In this document: in pieces, positions 8,277 to 16,427 of the stretch
How the letters are laid out: every line of letters begins with the position of its first letter
Position numbering within the stretch: the first letter of the stretch is position 1
Assembly: GCF_028736175.1 (NCBI RefSeq)
Contig: NZ_CP117880.1
Coordinates: 5,106,824 to 5,170,823, forward strand
Direction of reading: 5' to 3'
DNA length: 64,000 nucleotides
Source: Sphingobacterium oryzagri
GTDB lineage: Bacteria; Bacteroidota; Bacteroidia; Sphingobacteriales; Sphingobacteriaceae
Program-made: the position numbers and the translations under genes
The notes under the pieces: model-generated
Seen by the model: only the letters and a program-made list of their open reading frames with translations
The model's database searches: none
What the model was told of the DNA's origin: nothing

Positions 8277-8460
8277 CAATAGTGACATACGACTCCGTTG
8301 GAGTCGAAAAGAAATCAGCTTGATTTACTATAGACATATGACCTCGCTGAGGTCAAAAAATAATAGATTACCGCTTTGCGACGTTGTGAACGCTTACGTC
8401 AATATTTTGTTTCCTTTTGGCCTTCAAAAGGAAGTCCAAGCCCCGAAAAGGGAATGAAGT
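8277..8460 (+). repeat. Array A, beta module 3 and degenerate end
   Basis: A beta module (8277-8360; one arm reads CGACTCCGTTGGAGTCG) followed by a diverged stretch that keeps GTGAACGCTTACGTCAATA from alpha. It ends in a hairpin TTCCTTTTG/CAAAAGGAA and CCCCGAAAAGGGG-like bases just before the next gene. Confidence 0.65.
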
Positions 8461-8507
8461 CAATAATATATCGTATTCCGTTAACAAAAAACTATTTTTG
8501 TATTGCT

Positions 8508-8876
8508 ATGAGTAAAACACGAATCTTCGCCCTTATCCTAATCCTTATTATGGTGGCTGCTTTTTGGACAAACCCCAGTCAGGAACAACAAGAGGATGCT
8601 ATCCGCACAAAGGCAATCGAACTGCTAAGAACACAAGCTGGCGATGAAAACAAAGGGGTAGTCGACTTTGGAATACAGCTTTTTGGAAATACCCTGATCG
8701 ACCAATTTATGAGAAACCATGTCAAAGTAGAAAACTACTACCTGTTTTCGCTAACGAAAGTACGCTGGGATAATCAAGAAACAGTGATTGGCGGCGGCGC
8801 ATTCAAGCAGGTTTGGCTCAGCTCAAAAATAGACGAAAAAGCTGCCGAGATTGTAAACATGATCAAAGCCAAATAA
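8508..8876 (+). CDS. Small exported or membrane-anchored protein, DUF4359-like
   Basis: A 122-residue protein from the ATG at 8508; the longer reading upstream runs into repeat sequence and is rejected. It has one N-terminal hydrophobic helix (IFALILILIMVAAFW, about residues 6-20), then a soluble part. The ending VENYYLFSLTKVRWDNQETVIGGGAFKQVWL resembles the DUF4359 pattern of a short beta sheet with an iGigG motif. Function is unknown. Its TAA stop overlaps the ATG of the next gene by one base, so the two are probably translated together. It is the first gene after repeat array A. Confidence 0.7.
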   Translation: MSKTRIFALILILIMVAAFWTNPSQEQQEDAIRTKAIELLRTQAGDENKGVVDFGIQLFGNTLIDQFMRNHVKVENYYLFSLTKVRWDNQETVIGGGAFKQVWLSSKIDEKAAEIVNMIKAK

Positions 8877-9559
8877 TGCTCGATATTTTATACCAAGACG
8901 CCGATCTCATTGCGATAAATAAACCGCACGGATTGTTGGTGCACCGCTCTTCCATCGCGGCCGATACCTCAGCCTTTGCGCTACAAATCTTACGCAATCA
9001 AATCCAACAAACAGTTTATCCAGCCCATCGACTAGACCGCAAGACAGGCGGTATATTACTATTTACCTTAAACAAGGAAATGGATGCTGCCACGCAGACG
9101 TTATTTGCCGAAAAAGCAATCGAAAAAAGTTACCTGGCGGTGGTACGCGGTTTTACGGATGATGCAGGTACAATCGACTATCCATTGCGCAAGGAAAACG
9201 GCACATTACAAGATGCAGTAACGCACTATCGCACCTTAGCCCGAGCAGAAATTGACCTCCCGCAGGGAAAATTTGACCGATCTCGCTATTCGCTGGTTGA
9301 AGCCAGACCAGAAACCGGCCGTATGCATCAGATTCGTAAACATTTTGCTCATATTTTCCATCCTATTTTGGCCGATCGGCCGCACGGCTGTAATAAGCAA
9401 AACAAACTATGGAAAGAACGTTATGCGATGGATACTATGCTGTTGCATGCAGCGACGCTGCGCTTTGCACACCCGCGCAGCAACGAAATCGTACACATAG
9501 AAGCGCCTTTACAGCCTGAATTTTTACGTGTTTTAGCCCTTTTAGACTTACAGGTATGA
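8876..9559 (+). CDS. truC: RluA-family pseudouridine synthase, TruC-like
   Basis: Converts a uridine in RNA to pseudouridine; TruC acts on tRNA position 65. The 227-residue protein starts MLDILYQDADLIAINKPHGLLVH and holds the catalytic motif HRLDRKTGG with Asp54. The ending includes the RMHQIRKHFAH motif and a short C terminus, and no S4 domain is present, which fits TruC better than RluD. The start codon overlaps the previous stop (TAATG) and its own TGA overlaps the next ATG (ATGA), so three genes form a tight operon. The subfamily assignment is less certain than the family. Confidence 0.85.
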   Translation: MLDILYQDADLIAINKPHGLLVHRSSIAADTSAFALQILRNQIQQTVYPAHRLDRKTGGILLFTLNKEMDAATQTLFAEKAIEKSYLAVVRGFTDDAGTIDYPLRKENGTLQDAVTHYRTLARAEIDLPQGKFDRSRYSLVEARPETGRMHQIRKHFAHIFHPILADRPHGCNKQNKLWKERYAMDTMLLHAATLRFAHPRSNEIVHIEAPLQPEFLRVLALLDLQV

Positions 9560-10383
9560 AAGAGATTATTGTTTCCGTATTTTTGACCATTGAAGGCATC
9601 GCTGCAGCCTCTGGTTTACTTTTTCACGATAAGCAACTTCACATTATTTCCGATAACAGCGATTACCTTTATCAATACCAGCTCAAAAGCGAAACCTTGC
9701 AGAAAACGGCGCTTTTGGAAAGATCAGGACAGCAGGAATTGGTTACCAAAAAAGAGAAAGCAGATTTTGAGGCCATCGCCCAAGACAGAAAAATGCTATA
9801 CATCTTTGGTTCCGGATCGGGAAAAAAACGCAATAGCCTTGTAAAATACGACCGCAAAACGAAAAAAAAGCAGACCGTGGATATGAGCCAATCTTACGCC
9901 AGCATGCAAAAGAAGTTTGGCATCGAGGCTGAAGATTTCAATATAGAAGGTGCCCTGATCTGGGAAAACGAGCTTTGGCTCTTTAATCGCGGAAACGGAC
10001 CTAACCAGAAAAACGGTATTTTTGTGCTAGACAAAAAAACATTGCAGGCCAACCGCTTTGTGGAAGTTGTATTACCGGCTTTGAAATCGGTACAGACGGG
10101 TTTTACAGATGCGACACGTGTAGGCAACAGTATTTACTTTATTGCGGCGGCGGAAGACAGCAACTCGAGCTACCACGATGGCCAGATCAACGGCACGTTG
10201 ATCGGAAAACTGGATCCCAAAACGAAAAAAGTGTTATATACCGAACTGCTCTCGGAAACGCATAAATTTGAGGGCATCGCATTCTATAACGAGAATAAAG
10301 ACGGGCAGACTTTTTTGCTTTGCGAAGATCCGGATAATGAACAGGCATTATCTACTATTTATCAGGTACATCTTCCTAAGTAA
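9556..10383 (+). CDS. Beta-propeller-like protein (DUF6929-like)
   Basis: A 275-residue protein with no signal peptide. It is made of short repeated beta-strand stretches (ASGLLFHDKQLHIISDNSDYLYQYQL, DFEAIAQDRKMLYIFGSGSGKKRNSLVKYDRKT, FNIEGALIWENELWLFNRGN, KFEGIAFYNENK), suggesting a small beta propeller. The GSGSGKKR and EG-x(2)-W motifs resemble Bacteroidota proteins of the DUF6929 type, recognised by pattern only. It is translationally coupled to the pseudouridine synthase (ATGA overlap). Function is unknown. Confidence 0.65.
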   Translation: MKEIIVSVFLTIEGIAAASGLLFHDKQLHIISDNSDYLYQYQLKSETLQKTALLERSGQQELVTKKEKADFEAIAQDRKMLYIFGSGSGKKRNSLVKYDRKTKKKQTVDMSQSYASMQKKFGIEAEDFNIEGALIWENELWLFNRGNGPNQKNGIFVLDKKTLQANRFVEVVLPALKSVQTGFTDATRVGNSIYFIAAAEDSNSSYHDGQINGTLIGKLDPKTKKVLYTELLSETHKFEGIAFYNENKDGQTFLLCEDPDNEQALSTIYQVHLPK

Positions 10384-10421
10384 ACGATTGCGCGATTTAC
10401 AACTTAAGATAAAAAACGGCC

Positions 10422-10450
10422 TTGAATGGTTACTTTTTTATCTATTTTTG
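10422..10450 (+). promoter_or_regulatory. Putative gcvT promoter
   Basis: TTG at 10422-10424, an 18-base spacer and TATTTTTG at 10443-10450, a full match to the Bacteroidota -33/-7 pattern. The gcvT ATG is 26 bp downstream. Confidence 0.6.
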
Positions 10451-10475
10451 AAGAAAATAGATTTATCAGACTGTT

Positions 10476-11558
10476 ATGATTAAAAACACTGTGCTCTCTG
10501 AGCATCACCAAGCTCTTGGTGCTAAAATGGTGCCTTTTGCAGGCTTCAACATGCCTGTGCAATATTCCGGAATTAACGATGAACACCAAACGGTACGCAC
10601 CGGTGTAGGCGTTTTTGATGTGAGCCATATGGGTGAATTTATCTTGAAGGGCGAGAAAGCATTGGACTTAATCCAAAAAATATCATCCAATGATGTAAGC
10701 AAGCTTTATGATGGGAAAGTGCAATATGCTTATATTCCGAATGAAACGGGTGGTATCGTTGATGACTTTTTGACCTATCGCATAGACGAGCAAACCTATT
10801 TTTTGGTCGTTAACGCATCAAATATTGACAAAGATTGGGATTGGATCAGTAGATACAACAGTTATGGGGTGGAAATGAAAAATATTTCAGACCAAACTGC
10901 GCTATTTGCCGTGCAAGGACCAAAAGCTGCAGAAGCGTTACAATCGTTAACAGATATCGAACTAGCTCCGATGGAATATTACACCTTTAAAAAAGGTACG
11001 TTTGCGGGCGTAGACAATGTATTGGTATCGGCAACGGGATATACGGGTGCTGGCGGGTTTGAAATCTATGTCGCTAACGAAGATGCGCAAAAAGTGTGGG
11101 ATGCGATCTTTGAAGCTGGCGCAGCCTTCGGCATTAAACCGATTGGTCTGGGCGCTCGCGATACTTTGCGCTTAGAAATGGGTTTTTGCTTGTATGGCAA
11201 TGATATTGATGACCAAACATCGCCACTTGCGGCTGGCTTGGGCTGGGTAACCAAGTTTACCAAGGATTTTGTGAACAGTGAAAACCTGAAAGCAGAAAAA
11301 GAACGCGGCGTGACCCAAAAATTAGTAGGATTCGAGATGATAGACCGTGGCATTCCGCGTCACGATTACGAGATCTTGGATGCCGACGGCAAAACAATTG
11401 GCCGTGTAACATCGGGCACGCAATCACCTACCTTAAAAAAATCGATCGGTTTGGGTTATGTCGATACCGCTTTTGCTAAAGAAGGCACAGAAATCTTCAT
11501 CAGCATTCGTAATCAAGCGATCAAGGCCGTGGTGCGCAAGCCGCCATTTGTAAAATAG
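10476..11558 (+). CDS. gcvT: Aminomethyltransferase, glycine cleavage system T protein
   Basis: Transfers the methylene group from the aminomethyl-lipoyl H protein to tetrahydrofolate, releasing ammonia. At 360 residues it is of normal length. Family motifs are visible: MVPFAGFNMPVQY near the start, GVGVFDVSHMGEF, the SATGYTGAGGFEIY segment and GARDTLRLEMGFCLYGND with the folate-site Asp. The C-terminal barrel reads RGIPRHDYEI...GRVTSGTQSPTLKKSIGLGYV. It stands alone with its own promoter and terminator; gcvH and gcvP are not in the window. No glycine riboswitch fits in the 92-bp gap upstream. Confidence 0.96.
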   Translation: MIKNTVLSEHHQALGAKMVPFAGFNMPVQYSGINDEHQTVRTGVGVFDVSHMGEFILKGEKALDLIQKISSNDVSKLYDGKVQYAYIPNETGGIVDDFLTYRIDEQTYFLVVNASNIDKDWDWISRYNSYGVEMKNISDQTALFAVQGPKAAEALQSLTDIELAPMEYYTFKKGTFAGVDNVLVSATGYTGAGGFEIYVANEDAQKVWDAIFEAGAAFGIKPIGLGARDTLRLEMGFCLYGNDIDDQTSPLAAGLGWVTKFTKDFVNSENLKAEKERGVTQKLVGFEMIDRGIPRHDYEILDADGKTIGRVTSGTQSPTLKKSIGLGYVDTAFAKEGTEIFISIRNQAIKAVVRKPPFVK

Positions 11559-11577
11559 CCTGGTGATAGAACATACT

Positions 11578-11618
11578 AAAAACGACGCGTTAATTGTGAT
11601 TAGCGCGTCGTTTTTTTT
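11578..11618. terminator. Bidirectional terminator after gcvT
   Basis: Stem AAAAACGACGCG / CGCGTCGTTTTT with a 14-base loop and T-runs on both strands, between convergent genes. Confidence 0.85.
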
Positions 11619-11631
11619 AAAGATTTTTCTG

Positions 11632-11862
11632 CTATTTCTTTTTCTTTTTAGCCGGTAAATCTACCTTCTCCGTAGATCGCTTTGCCGCGTCTTTCTTGAC
11701 CACCTTCAGCAGTACTACTTTGAGGTAGATCAAAACGACCAACAGTGCAATGGAGATAAAAAGAAAAAGATGATTGCTTGCCTGGTAAGACATAATAGCA
11801 CTATACACCAAAAAGGCAATAGCAAAATTTAATACGACATTAAAAATAAAGAATTTAGTCAT
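11632..11862 (-). CDS. Small two-helix membrane protein, unknown
   Basis: A 76-residue protein with two hydrophobic helices (about residues 4-24 and 31-54) and a strongly basic C-terminal tail (KKDAAKRSTEKVDLPAKKKKK), probably cytoplasmic. Not recognised. It lies 6 bp after the next upstream gene at 11869-12165, also a small membrane protein, so the two likely form an operon and may act together. Confidence 0.65.
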   Translation of the reverse strand: MTKFFIFNVVLNFAIAFLVYSAIMSYQASNHLFLFISIALLVVLIYLKVVLLKVVKKDAAKRSTEKVDLPAKKKKK

Positions 11863-11868
11863 GTTTAC

Positions 11869-12165
11869 TTATTTCTTTTGCGTCGCCAGCACCCGATCTC
11901 GTATCAAGAAAAAATAGATCAGCCCGGCGACTATGTTGCCAAAAATGATAAAAATAATCAACAAGAGTCGTTCGCCGTTGCTCACTTTTGTCGATAGCAT
12001 AAGCTCTCGAAGAACCAACACGGTCCAAACCAACGATAAGAGCAAGCCTATGCTAATAAAAACATTGGCCCAATAAAAATCGAACAGCTTAAGCATCAGC
12101 GCAAGGATATAAAATCCTAAGCTAAAAAAGAAAGCCTGCTTGGTTTGCTGAGACAGATTACGCAT
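11869..12165 (-). CDS. Small three-helix membrane protein, unknown
   Basis: A 98-residue protein with hydrophobic segments at about residues 11-27, 32-52 and 66-87 and charged ends. The last helix with LIIFIIFGNIVAGLIYFFLIRDR resembles the membrane anchor of PLDc_N-type proteins but is too little for a call. Its start lies just upstream of the small gene at 11632-11862. No function can be assigned. Confidence 0.65.
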   Translation of the reverse strand: MRNLSQQTKQAFFFSLGFYILALMLKLFDFYWANVFISIGLLLSLVWTVLVLRELMLSTKVSNGERLLLIIFIIFGNIVAGLIYFFLIRDRVLATQKK

Positions 12166-12191
12166 AGCACAAAACTACGGAAATCCTGCAT

Positions 12192-12226
12192 AAAAAAGCG
12201 CTGGTAAAATGTACCAACGCTTTTTT
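12192..12226. terminator. Bidirectional hairpin terminator downstream of gdh
   Basis: Stem AAAAAAGCG(C)TGGTA / TACCA(A)CGCTTTTTT with a short loop, about 35 bp past the gdh stop on the minus strand. Confidence 0.8.
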
Positions 12227-12260
12227 AATGGGTGTTTCTGCTATACAGCGCGTAGGCTGT

Positions 12261-13685
12261 CTATGGAAAGATACCAAGTTCTTCGTATGACACGCCGATT
12301 TTATTGATCGCACTAATGAAAGCGGCCGTCCGCAAATCGCCCGCGCCTTCCAGCGATACATATATTTCACGGATTTCGCGGTAAGCGCTGATCATTGTGT
12401 CTTCCAGACCAGAGTGCACCAAATCGATCTCATCGGGTCCCCGTAAAATTGTTTTGCGCTCCAGATCAGATACGCGTTTACCTGTCATTGATTCAATAAT
12501 ATCGATAAGCTCTTTGTACATGTCGTCGCTGAAACGCTTTTCCAAACGTCCGTAACGCACCCGACTTAAATTTTTCAACCATTCAAAATAAGACACCGTT
12601 ACACCGCCTGCATTTAAATACACATCAGGAAGCACCAATACACCTTTTTCGTTCAAGATTTCATCGGCATCCGACGTTAGTGGTCCATTTGCCGCTTCGC
12701 CTATAATCTTGGCCTGAATCCTATCCGCATTGTCTTTATGAATAACACTTTCCAATGCCGCTGGAATCAAGATATCACAAGGCTGTTCCAGTCCTTCGGA
12801 TGGATTGGAAAAGTTGGTCGCTCCCGGGAAATTAAGAATACCGCCCGTAGCTTGACGATGCGCTTGCACTGCTTGCAAATCCAACCCGTCCTCGTTATAA
12901 ATAGCACCATCAAATTCGATCAAACCGACAAGCTTCGCGCCGGCTTCCTGAAAATATTTAGCCGTATGGTAGCCTACATTCCCCAATCCTTGCACAATAA
13001 CACGTTTGCCAACAACGCCTGTCGTCAACCCCAACTTTTGCATATCTTCTTCGAAAGAACAAGCCTCACGCACGCCGAAGAAAACACCTAGTCCAGTTGC
13101 TTCGGTACGGCCACGCACACCGCCCTGCGAAATTGGCTTTCCGGTTACACAGGCTTGCGCATTGATATCGCCCGGATTTAGAGAAGAATACGTATCCAAA
13201 ATCCAGCTCATCTCACGTGCGCTCGTTCCATAATCAGGAGCAGGCACATCGATGCCCGGACCAATAAAGTTTTTCTTACACAACTCCGAAGTATACCGAC
13301 GCGTAATCTTTTCCAGCTCAAACGCCGAATATTTTTTTGAATCGATCTTGATACCACCTTTACCACCGCCAAAAGGTACGTTCACGATTGCACACTTATA
13401 AGTCATCAATGCCGCAAGCGCCATCACTTCTTCCTGATCAACTTCCATGCTGAAACGAATACCACCTTTGCATGGCAATTTGTGGTGAGAGTGCTGCACG
13501 CGATAGGCTTCGATTACCTCAATCTTCTCCCCGATTTTTACGGGAAATTTTACACGAAGAATCGAGTTACAAGCTTTGATCTGATCAAGGATGCCTTTGT
13601 CAAACCGTGTCAATTGCGCGGCCTTGTCAAAGTTGCGTTGCACGCTTTCAAAAAAACTATTATTTCCGGAATTTACTATTGCCAT
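12261..13685 (-). CDS. Glu/Leu/Phe/Val-type dehydrogenase, probably glutamate dehydrogenase
   Basis: Oxidative deamination of glutamate to 2-oxoglutarate, linking nitrogen and carbon metabolism. The 474-residue protein has the substrate domain with HHKLPCKGGIRFS and NVPFGGGKGGI (catalytic lysines), the PAPDYGTSAREMSWI segment, then a Rossmann domain with VQGLGNVGYHTA at about 230 and GEAANGPLT. The C-terminal extension (from about 375) occurs in many Bacteroidota NAD-type enzymes. Leucine dehydrogenase is an alternative, but the length and GGIRFS context favour Gdh. Single gene with its own terminator. Confidence 0.88.
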   Translation of the reverse strand: MAIVNSGNNSFFESVQRNFDKAAQLTRFDKGILDQIKACNSILRVKFPVKIGEKIEVIEAYRVQHSHHKLPCKGGIRFSMEVDQEEVMALAALMTYKCAIVNVPFGGGKGGIKIDSKKYSAFELEKITRRYTSELCKKNFIGPGIDVPAPDYGTSAREMSWILDTYSSLNPGDINAQACVTGKPISQGGVRGRTEATGLGVFFGVREACSFEEDMQKLGLTTGVVGKRVIVQGLGNVGYHTAKYFQEAGAKLVGLIEFDGAIYNEDGLDLQAVQAHRQATGGILNFPGATNFSNPSEGLEQPCDILIPAALESVIHKDNADRIQAKIIGEAANGPLTSDADEILNEKGVLVLPDVYLNAGGVTVSYFEWLKNLSRVRYGRLEKRFSDDMYKELIDIIESMTGKRVSDLERKTILRGPDEIDLVHSGLEDTMISAYREIREIYVSLEGAGDLRTAAFISAINKIGVSYEELGIFP

Positions 13686-13888
13686 AACATTGCTTTTGTA
13701 TGTTTATGTTGGTTTTTATTTTACTAATTAAATTTATGAAACTTTCACTTTGTTCAAGACTATTTTAAACGCAAAGAAAACATTTACCTTTTTCACGTTT
13801 GAACAGCGTTTTTGTTTTAAAATAATTAAAAAACCCACCCATCTGCTGTATCATTAGGTGTAAACCCGCTGATTTCTTACAAAAACAA

Positions 13889-13912
13889 AAAGGAGACTTT
13901 TCAGCCTCCTTT
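13889..13912 (-). terminator. Terminator after rhodanese gene
   Basis: On the minus strand AAAGGAG/CTCCTTT stem, then TTTTTGTTTTTG, 22 bp past the rhodanese stop. Confidence 0.7.
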
Positions 13913-13933
13913 ATACTTTTATCAAAAAATCGT

Positions 13934-14248
13934 CTAGTAAACGTCGATTTCCGGATCGATTTCCTGTTTCCATGCCAATATGCCGCCTTGAAGATTGGCC
14001 AGATTATCAAAACCCTTTTGCTCTAAAAGCATCACCGCCTGCGCACTGCGCTTTCCGCTACGGCACTGAATAATAACAGGTTTATCTTTCGCAATTTTGT
14101 TTGCTTCAATAACAATCCCTGCTAAAGGTATATTTAATCCATTCAAATTGGATACTTCGTACTCGAAAGGCTCCCGAACGTCGATCAATTGAAAATCTTC
14201 GTTGCGATCGATCAAGTCTTTCAACTCTTGAACTGTTACTTCTTTCAT
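13934..14248 (-). CDS. Single-domain rhodanese-like protein
   Basis: A 104-residue rhodanese-fold protein, a likely cytoplasmic sulfur carrier or persulfide enzyme. LIDVREPFEYEVSNLNG lies near the start, and the active-site loop QCRSGKRSA holds the catalytic Cys62; the end reads NLQGGILAWKQEID. No signal peptide. It is preceded by a good promoter and followed by a terminator, so it is transcribed alone. Substrate unknown. Confidence 0.92.
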   Translation of the reverse strand: MKEVTVQELKDLIDRNEDFQLIDVREPFEYEVSNLNGLNIPLAGIVIEANKIAKDKPVIIQCRSGKRSAQAVMLLEQKGFDNLANLQGGILAWKQEIDPEIDVY

Positions 14249-14266
14249 ATTTTTTTATACTTTTAT

Positions 14267-14297
14267 CAAACTTAGATAAATTTGCGCTGATATGCAA
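14267..14297 (-). promoter_or_regulatory. Promoter of rhodanese gene
   Basis: On the minus strand TTG (14297-14295), 20-base spacer and TAAGTTTG (14274-14267), a full match to the Bacteroidota promoter pattern, 19 bp upstream of the start codon. Confidence 0.6.
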
Positions 14298-14434
14298 TTA
14301 TAATTGTCTTGCATGCGCGGCAAAATAACGGTATTTCCCTCGAGCTAAAAAGAAGCACATAAGGAATATTTACAAGAAAAAATGGCTATCGTATGCTTCG
14401 GCAAAGTAGCCTTATCGTTTAACAAAATTAAAAC

Positions 14435-15742
14435 ATGAAAAGCAAATTCGCCTACTTCTCCGTCGCGCTGCTGTTGCCGGCGCTATTTTCTCAGACTGTA
14501 GCACAGGCGCAAGTAGCCGATATCCATGATGTGCAGCGGATCGTTGAAACGCTCGCTGCTGATGAGATGCGCGGCCGGGCATCACTCAGTCCTGACATCG
14601 CCAAAGCTGCCGATTTTATCGCGGCAGAATTTCGGGAAGCCGGATTAAAACCTTACGCAGAGGAAAATTACAGACAGAGCTTTGCGGTAACCAAAGTAAC
14701 CAACGGTAAGCAAGTCATAACCCTGGACGACAAGCCGCTAAAAGAGGATCAGTTTATCATTTTAAATAGCGCTCCGGCACTTTCGTGGAACGCACAATCA
14801 AATATCGAGCAACTCAGCATCAAAAAAGGCGACGATTTTTCAGAACGCTTTCGGGATATTGTCCGCAACAACCCGAATAACAGCATCGTGTGGATCGATC
14901 CATCGTTTGAACCTATGCTCGCGCGATTCAAGAAAATATTATCTCGTGAGAATGTCGTCCCGAAACAGGAAAATGCAAGCGATGGGCCAAGTAAAGTATT
15001 TATCTTAAATAAGACTCCCGCAAATAATTTCACGATCGAGGCCAGCACCTCACGTGAAGATTTCCCTTTATTCAATGTTGCAGCAGTTATCCCGGGAAAA
15101 TCAAAGCCTGAAGAATATGTCATCTTTTCAGGACATTACGATCATATTGGTATTTTAGATGCTGTAGGACAAGATTCTATTGCGAACGGGGCAGATGATG
15201 ATGCATCGGGCACGACGGCCATGATCGCCTTAGCCAAATATTTTAAGAAAGCAGCCATTAACGAGCGCACGCTGATTTTTGTAGCCTTTACGGCTGAGGA
15301 AATCGGGATGTTTGGCTCGAAATACTTTTCCAATCAAATCGATGCGGATAAAGTCGTCGCCATGATCAATATTGAAATGATTGGGAAGGATTCGAAGTTT
15401 GGCCCTAACTCGCTGTATGTGACAGGTTACGAAAATTCTAACCTGGCAAAACTTATGCAAGAAAACCTGAAAGGCACCGCATTCAAGTTTTATCCAGATC
15501 CGTATCCTCAACAAAATCTCTTTTACCGCAGTGACAACGCCGTGTTAGCCGCTTTGGGTGTACCTGCACACACATTCTCTACTTCGCAAATCGATAAAGA
15601 CAGTTACTACCACACGGTGAAGGACGAAGTCTCGACGCTTGATGTAAACAATATAAAATCCAGCATTGAAGCGATCGCAAAAGGTGTAGAAGGTATTGTG
15701 AAAGGCGAACAAACACCAACGCGTGTAGAAAAGCTAAAATAA
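14435..15742 (+). CDS. Exported M28-family zinc metallopeptidase
   Basis: A 435-residue secreted aminopeptidase-like protein. The signal peptide spans MKSKFAYFSVALLLPALFSQ plus a few residues, ending near TVAQAQ. The zinc site is visible as GHYDHIG (His234), NGADDDASGT (Asp254) and FTAEEIG (Glu288-Glu289); a further Asp/His pair should lie in the EMIGKD and HTFSTSQIDKDSYYHT stretches. An inserted region (about residues 90-215) between the N terminus and the catalytic domain resembles a protease-associated insert. It probably releases amino acids from peptides in the periplasm. Single gene. Confidence 0.9.
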   Translation: MKSKFAYFSVALLLPALFSQTVAQAQVADIHDVQRIVETLAADEMRGRASLSPDIAKAADFIAAEFREAGLKPYAEENYRQSFAVTKVTNGKQVITLDDKPLKEDQFIILNSAPALSWNAQSNIEQLSIKKGDDFSERFRDIVRNNPNNSIVWIDPSFEPMLARFKKILSRENVVPKQENASDGPSKVFILNKTPANNFTIEASTSREDFPLFNVAAVIPGKSKPEEYVIFSGHYDHIGILDAVGQDSIANGADDDASGTTAMIALAKYFKKAAINERTLIFVAFTAEEIGMFGSKYFSNQIDADKVVAMINIEMIGKDSKFGPNSLYVTGYENSNLAKLMQENLKGTAFKFYPDPYPQQNLFYRSDNAVLAALGVPAHTFSTSQIDKDSYYHTVKDEVSTLDVNNIKSSIEAIAKGVEGIVKGEQTPTRVEKLK

Positions 15743-15780
15743 TACAACAAAGGGCCTGTCTAAAAGACTGGTTAATTTTC

Positions 15781-15888
15781 CCATTGTGAGAAGAAGGAAC
15801 GACAACAACCGTCGGGGGCAGCTCCGTAGACAAGCAATCTGACAAAATCAACATATGCAGATTGCTTCGTCATACTTCCTCGCAATGG
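15781..15888. repeat. Degenerate inverted repeat of the CATTGCGAGGAAG...GAAGCAATCTG type
   Basis: The right arm (15858-15887) reads, on the minus strand, CATTGCGAGGAAG then GACGAAGCAATCTG. The left arm (15781-15842) begins CATTGTGAG and ends AAGCAATCTG, with about 30 extra bases inside. Arms pair across a short AT spacer. This resembles a REP-like intergenic element common in several bacterial phyla (recognised from memory). Confidence 0.65.
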
Positions 15889-15944
15889 TGCATTTTAAAA
15901 GTAGCTTATTCTATTTTTAAATAGGCTATTGGTTTTATCGCTTT

Positions 15945-16427
15945 TTAGATCGGTTTTTGCATAACATAGTCGTCGAGCACAAAACCGTGATACGGAATAT
16001 CGACCTCCTTAACAACTTCAAATCCTTGCTTAAGGTAAAAATAATACGCTTTATTTTTACGATTCACGTTGAGTTCGAGCAGTGCTATCTGCGCTTCACG
16101 AGCCTGCGCCAAAGCAAAATCAATAAAATCTCTTCCATAGCCTTTGCCCTGTACCGTTGGGATGAGGTAAAGCTTCTCGATTCTTAAAACAGTTGACGTT
16201 TGCTTTTGTAATGCGATAAAGCCGACGGGTTTATCTTCCGCAAATCCCAGATAGAATACCTGTCCTTGCTGCATAGCTTCAAGCAGACCCGCTTGGCTGT
16301 AGGATTTATTCAGCATAAAATCGATCTGCTGGGCCGAGAGCACATCGACATAACCCGCGCGCCAACTACGTTGAGCAAGTGCTTCAATAATCGGTCGATC
16401 GTTCTCGTTTGCTAATACAATATGCAT
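15945..16427 (-). CDS. GNAT-family N-acetyltransferase
   Basis: A 160-residue GCN5-related acetyltransferase. It has the acetyl-CoA binding motif A in LRIEKLYLIPTVQGKGYGRDFIDFAL (Q/R-x-x-G-x-G/A at about 100-105), followed by LELNVNRKNKAYYFYLKQGFEVV, the typical motif B. Substrate unknown. Its start codon overlaps the stop codon of the gene at 16427-16990 (TAATG), so the two are co-translated with the M20 gene upstream. Confidence 0.9.
   Translation of the reverse strand: MHIVLANENDRPIIEALAQRSWRAGYVDVLSAQQIDFMLNKSYSQAGLLEAMQQGQVFYLGFAEDKPVGFIALQKQTSTVLRIEKLYLIPTVQGKGYGRDFIDFALAQAREAQIALLELNVNRKNKAYYFYLKQGFEVVKEVDIPYHGFVLDDYVMQKPI

Noticed and set aside
5789..8460. CRISPR array or integron cassette array
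   Set aside because: Units are hundreds of bases long and unequal, with no short constant repeat and unique spacers, and no cas gene or integron integrase is present.
10384..10475. Glycine riboswitch upstream of gcvT
   Set aside because: The gap is only 92 bp and contains a promoter placing the transcript start about 20 bp before the ATG, leaving no room for an aptamer.
15047..15062. parS-like match in the M28 peptidase gene (CTCACGTGAAGA core) and a similar one near 27144 in kduD
   Set aside because: Only about 9-11 of 16 bases match; expected by chance in coding sequence of this length.
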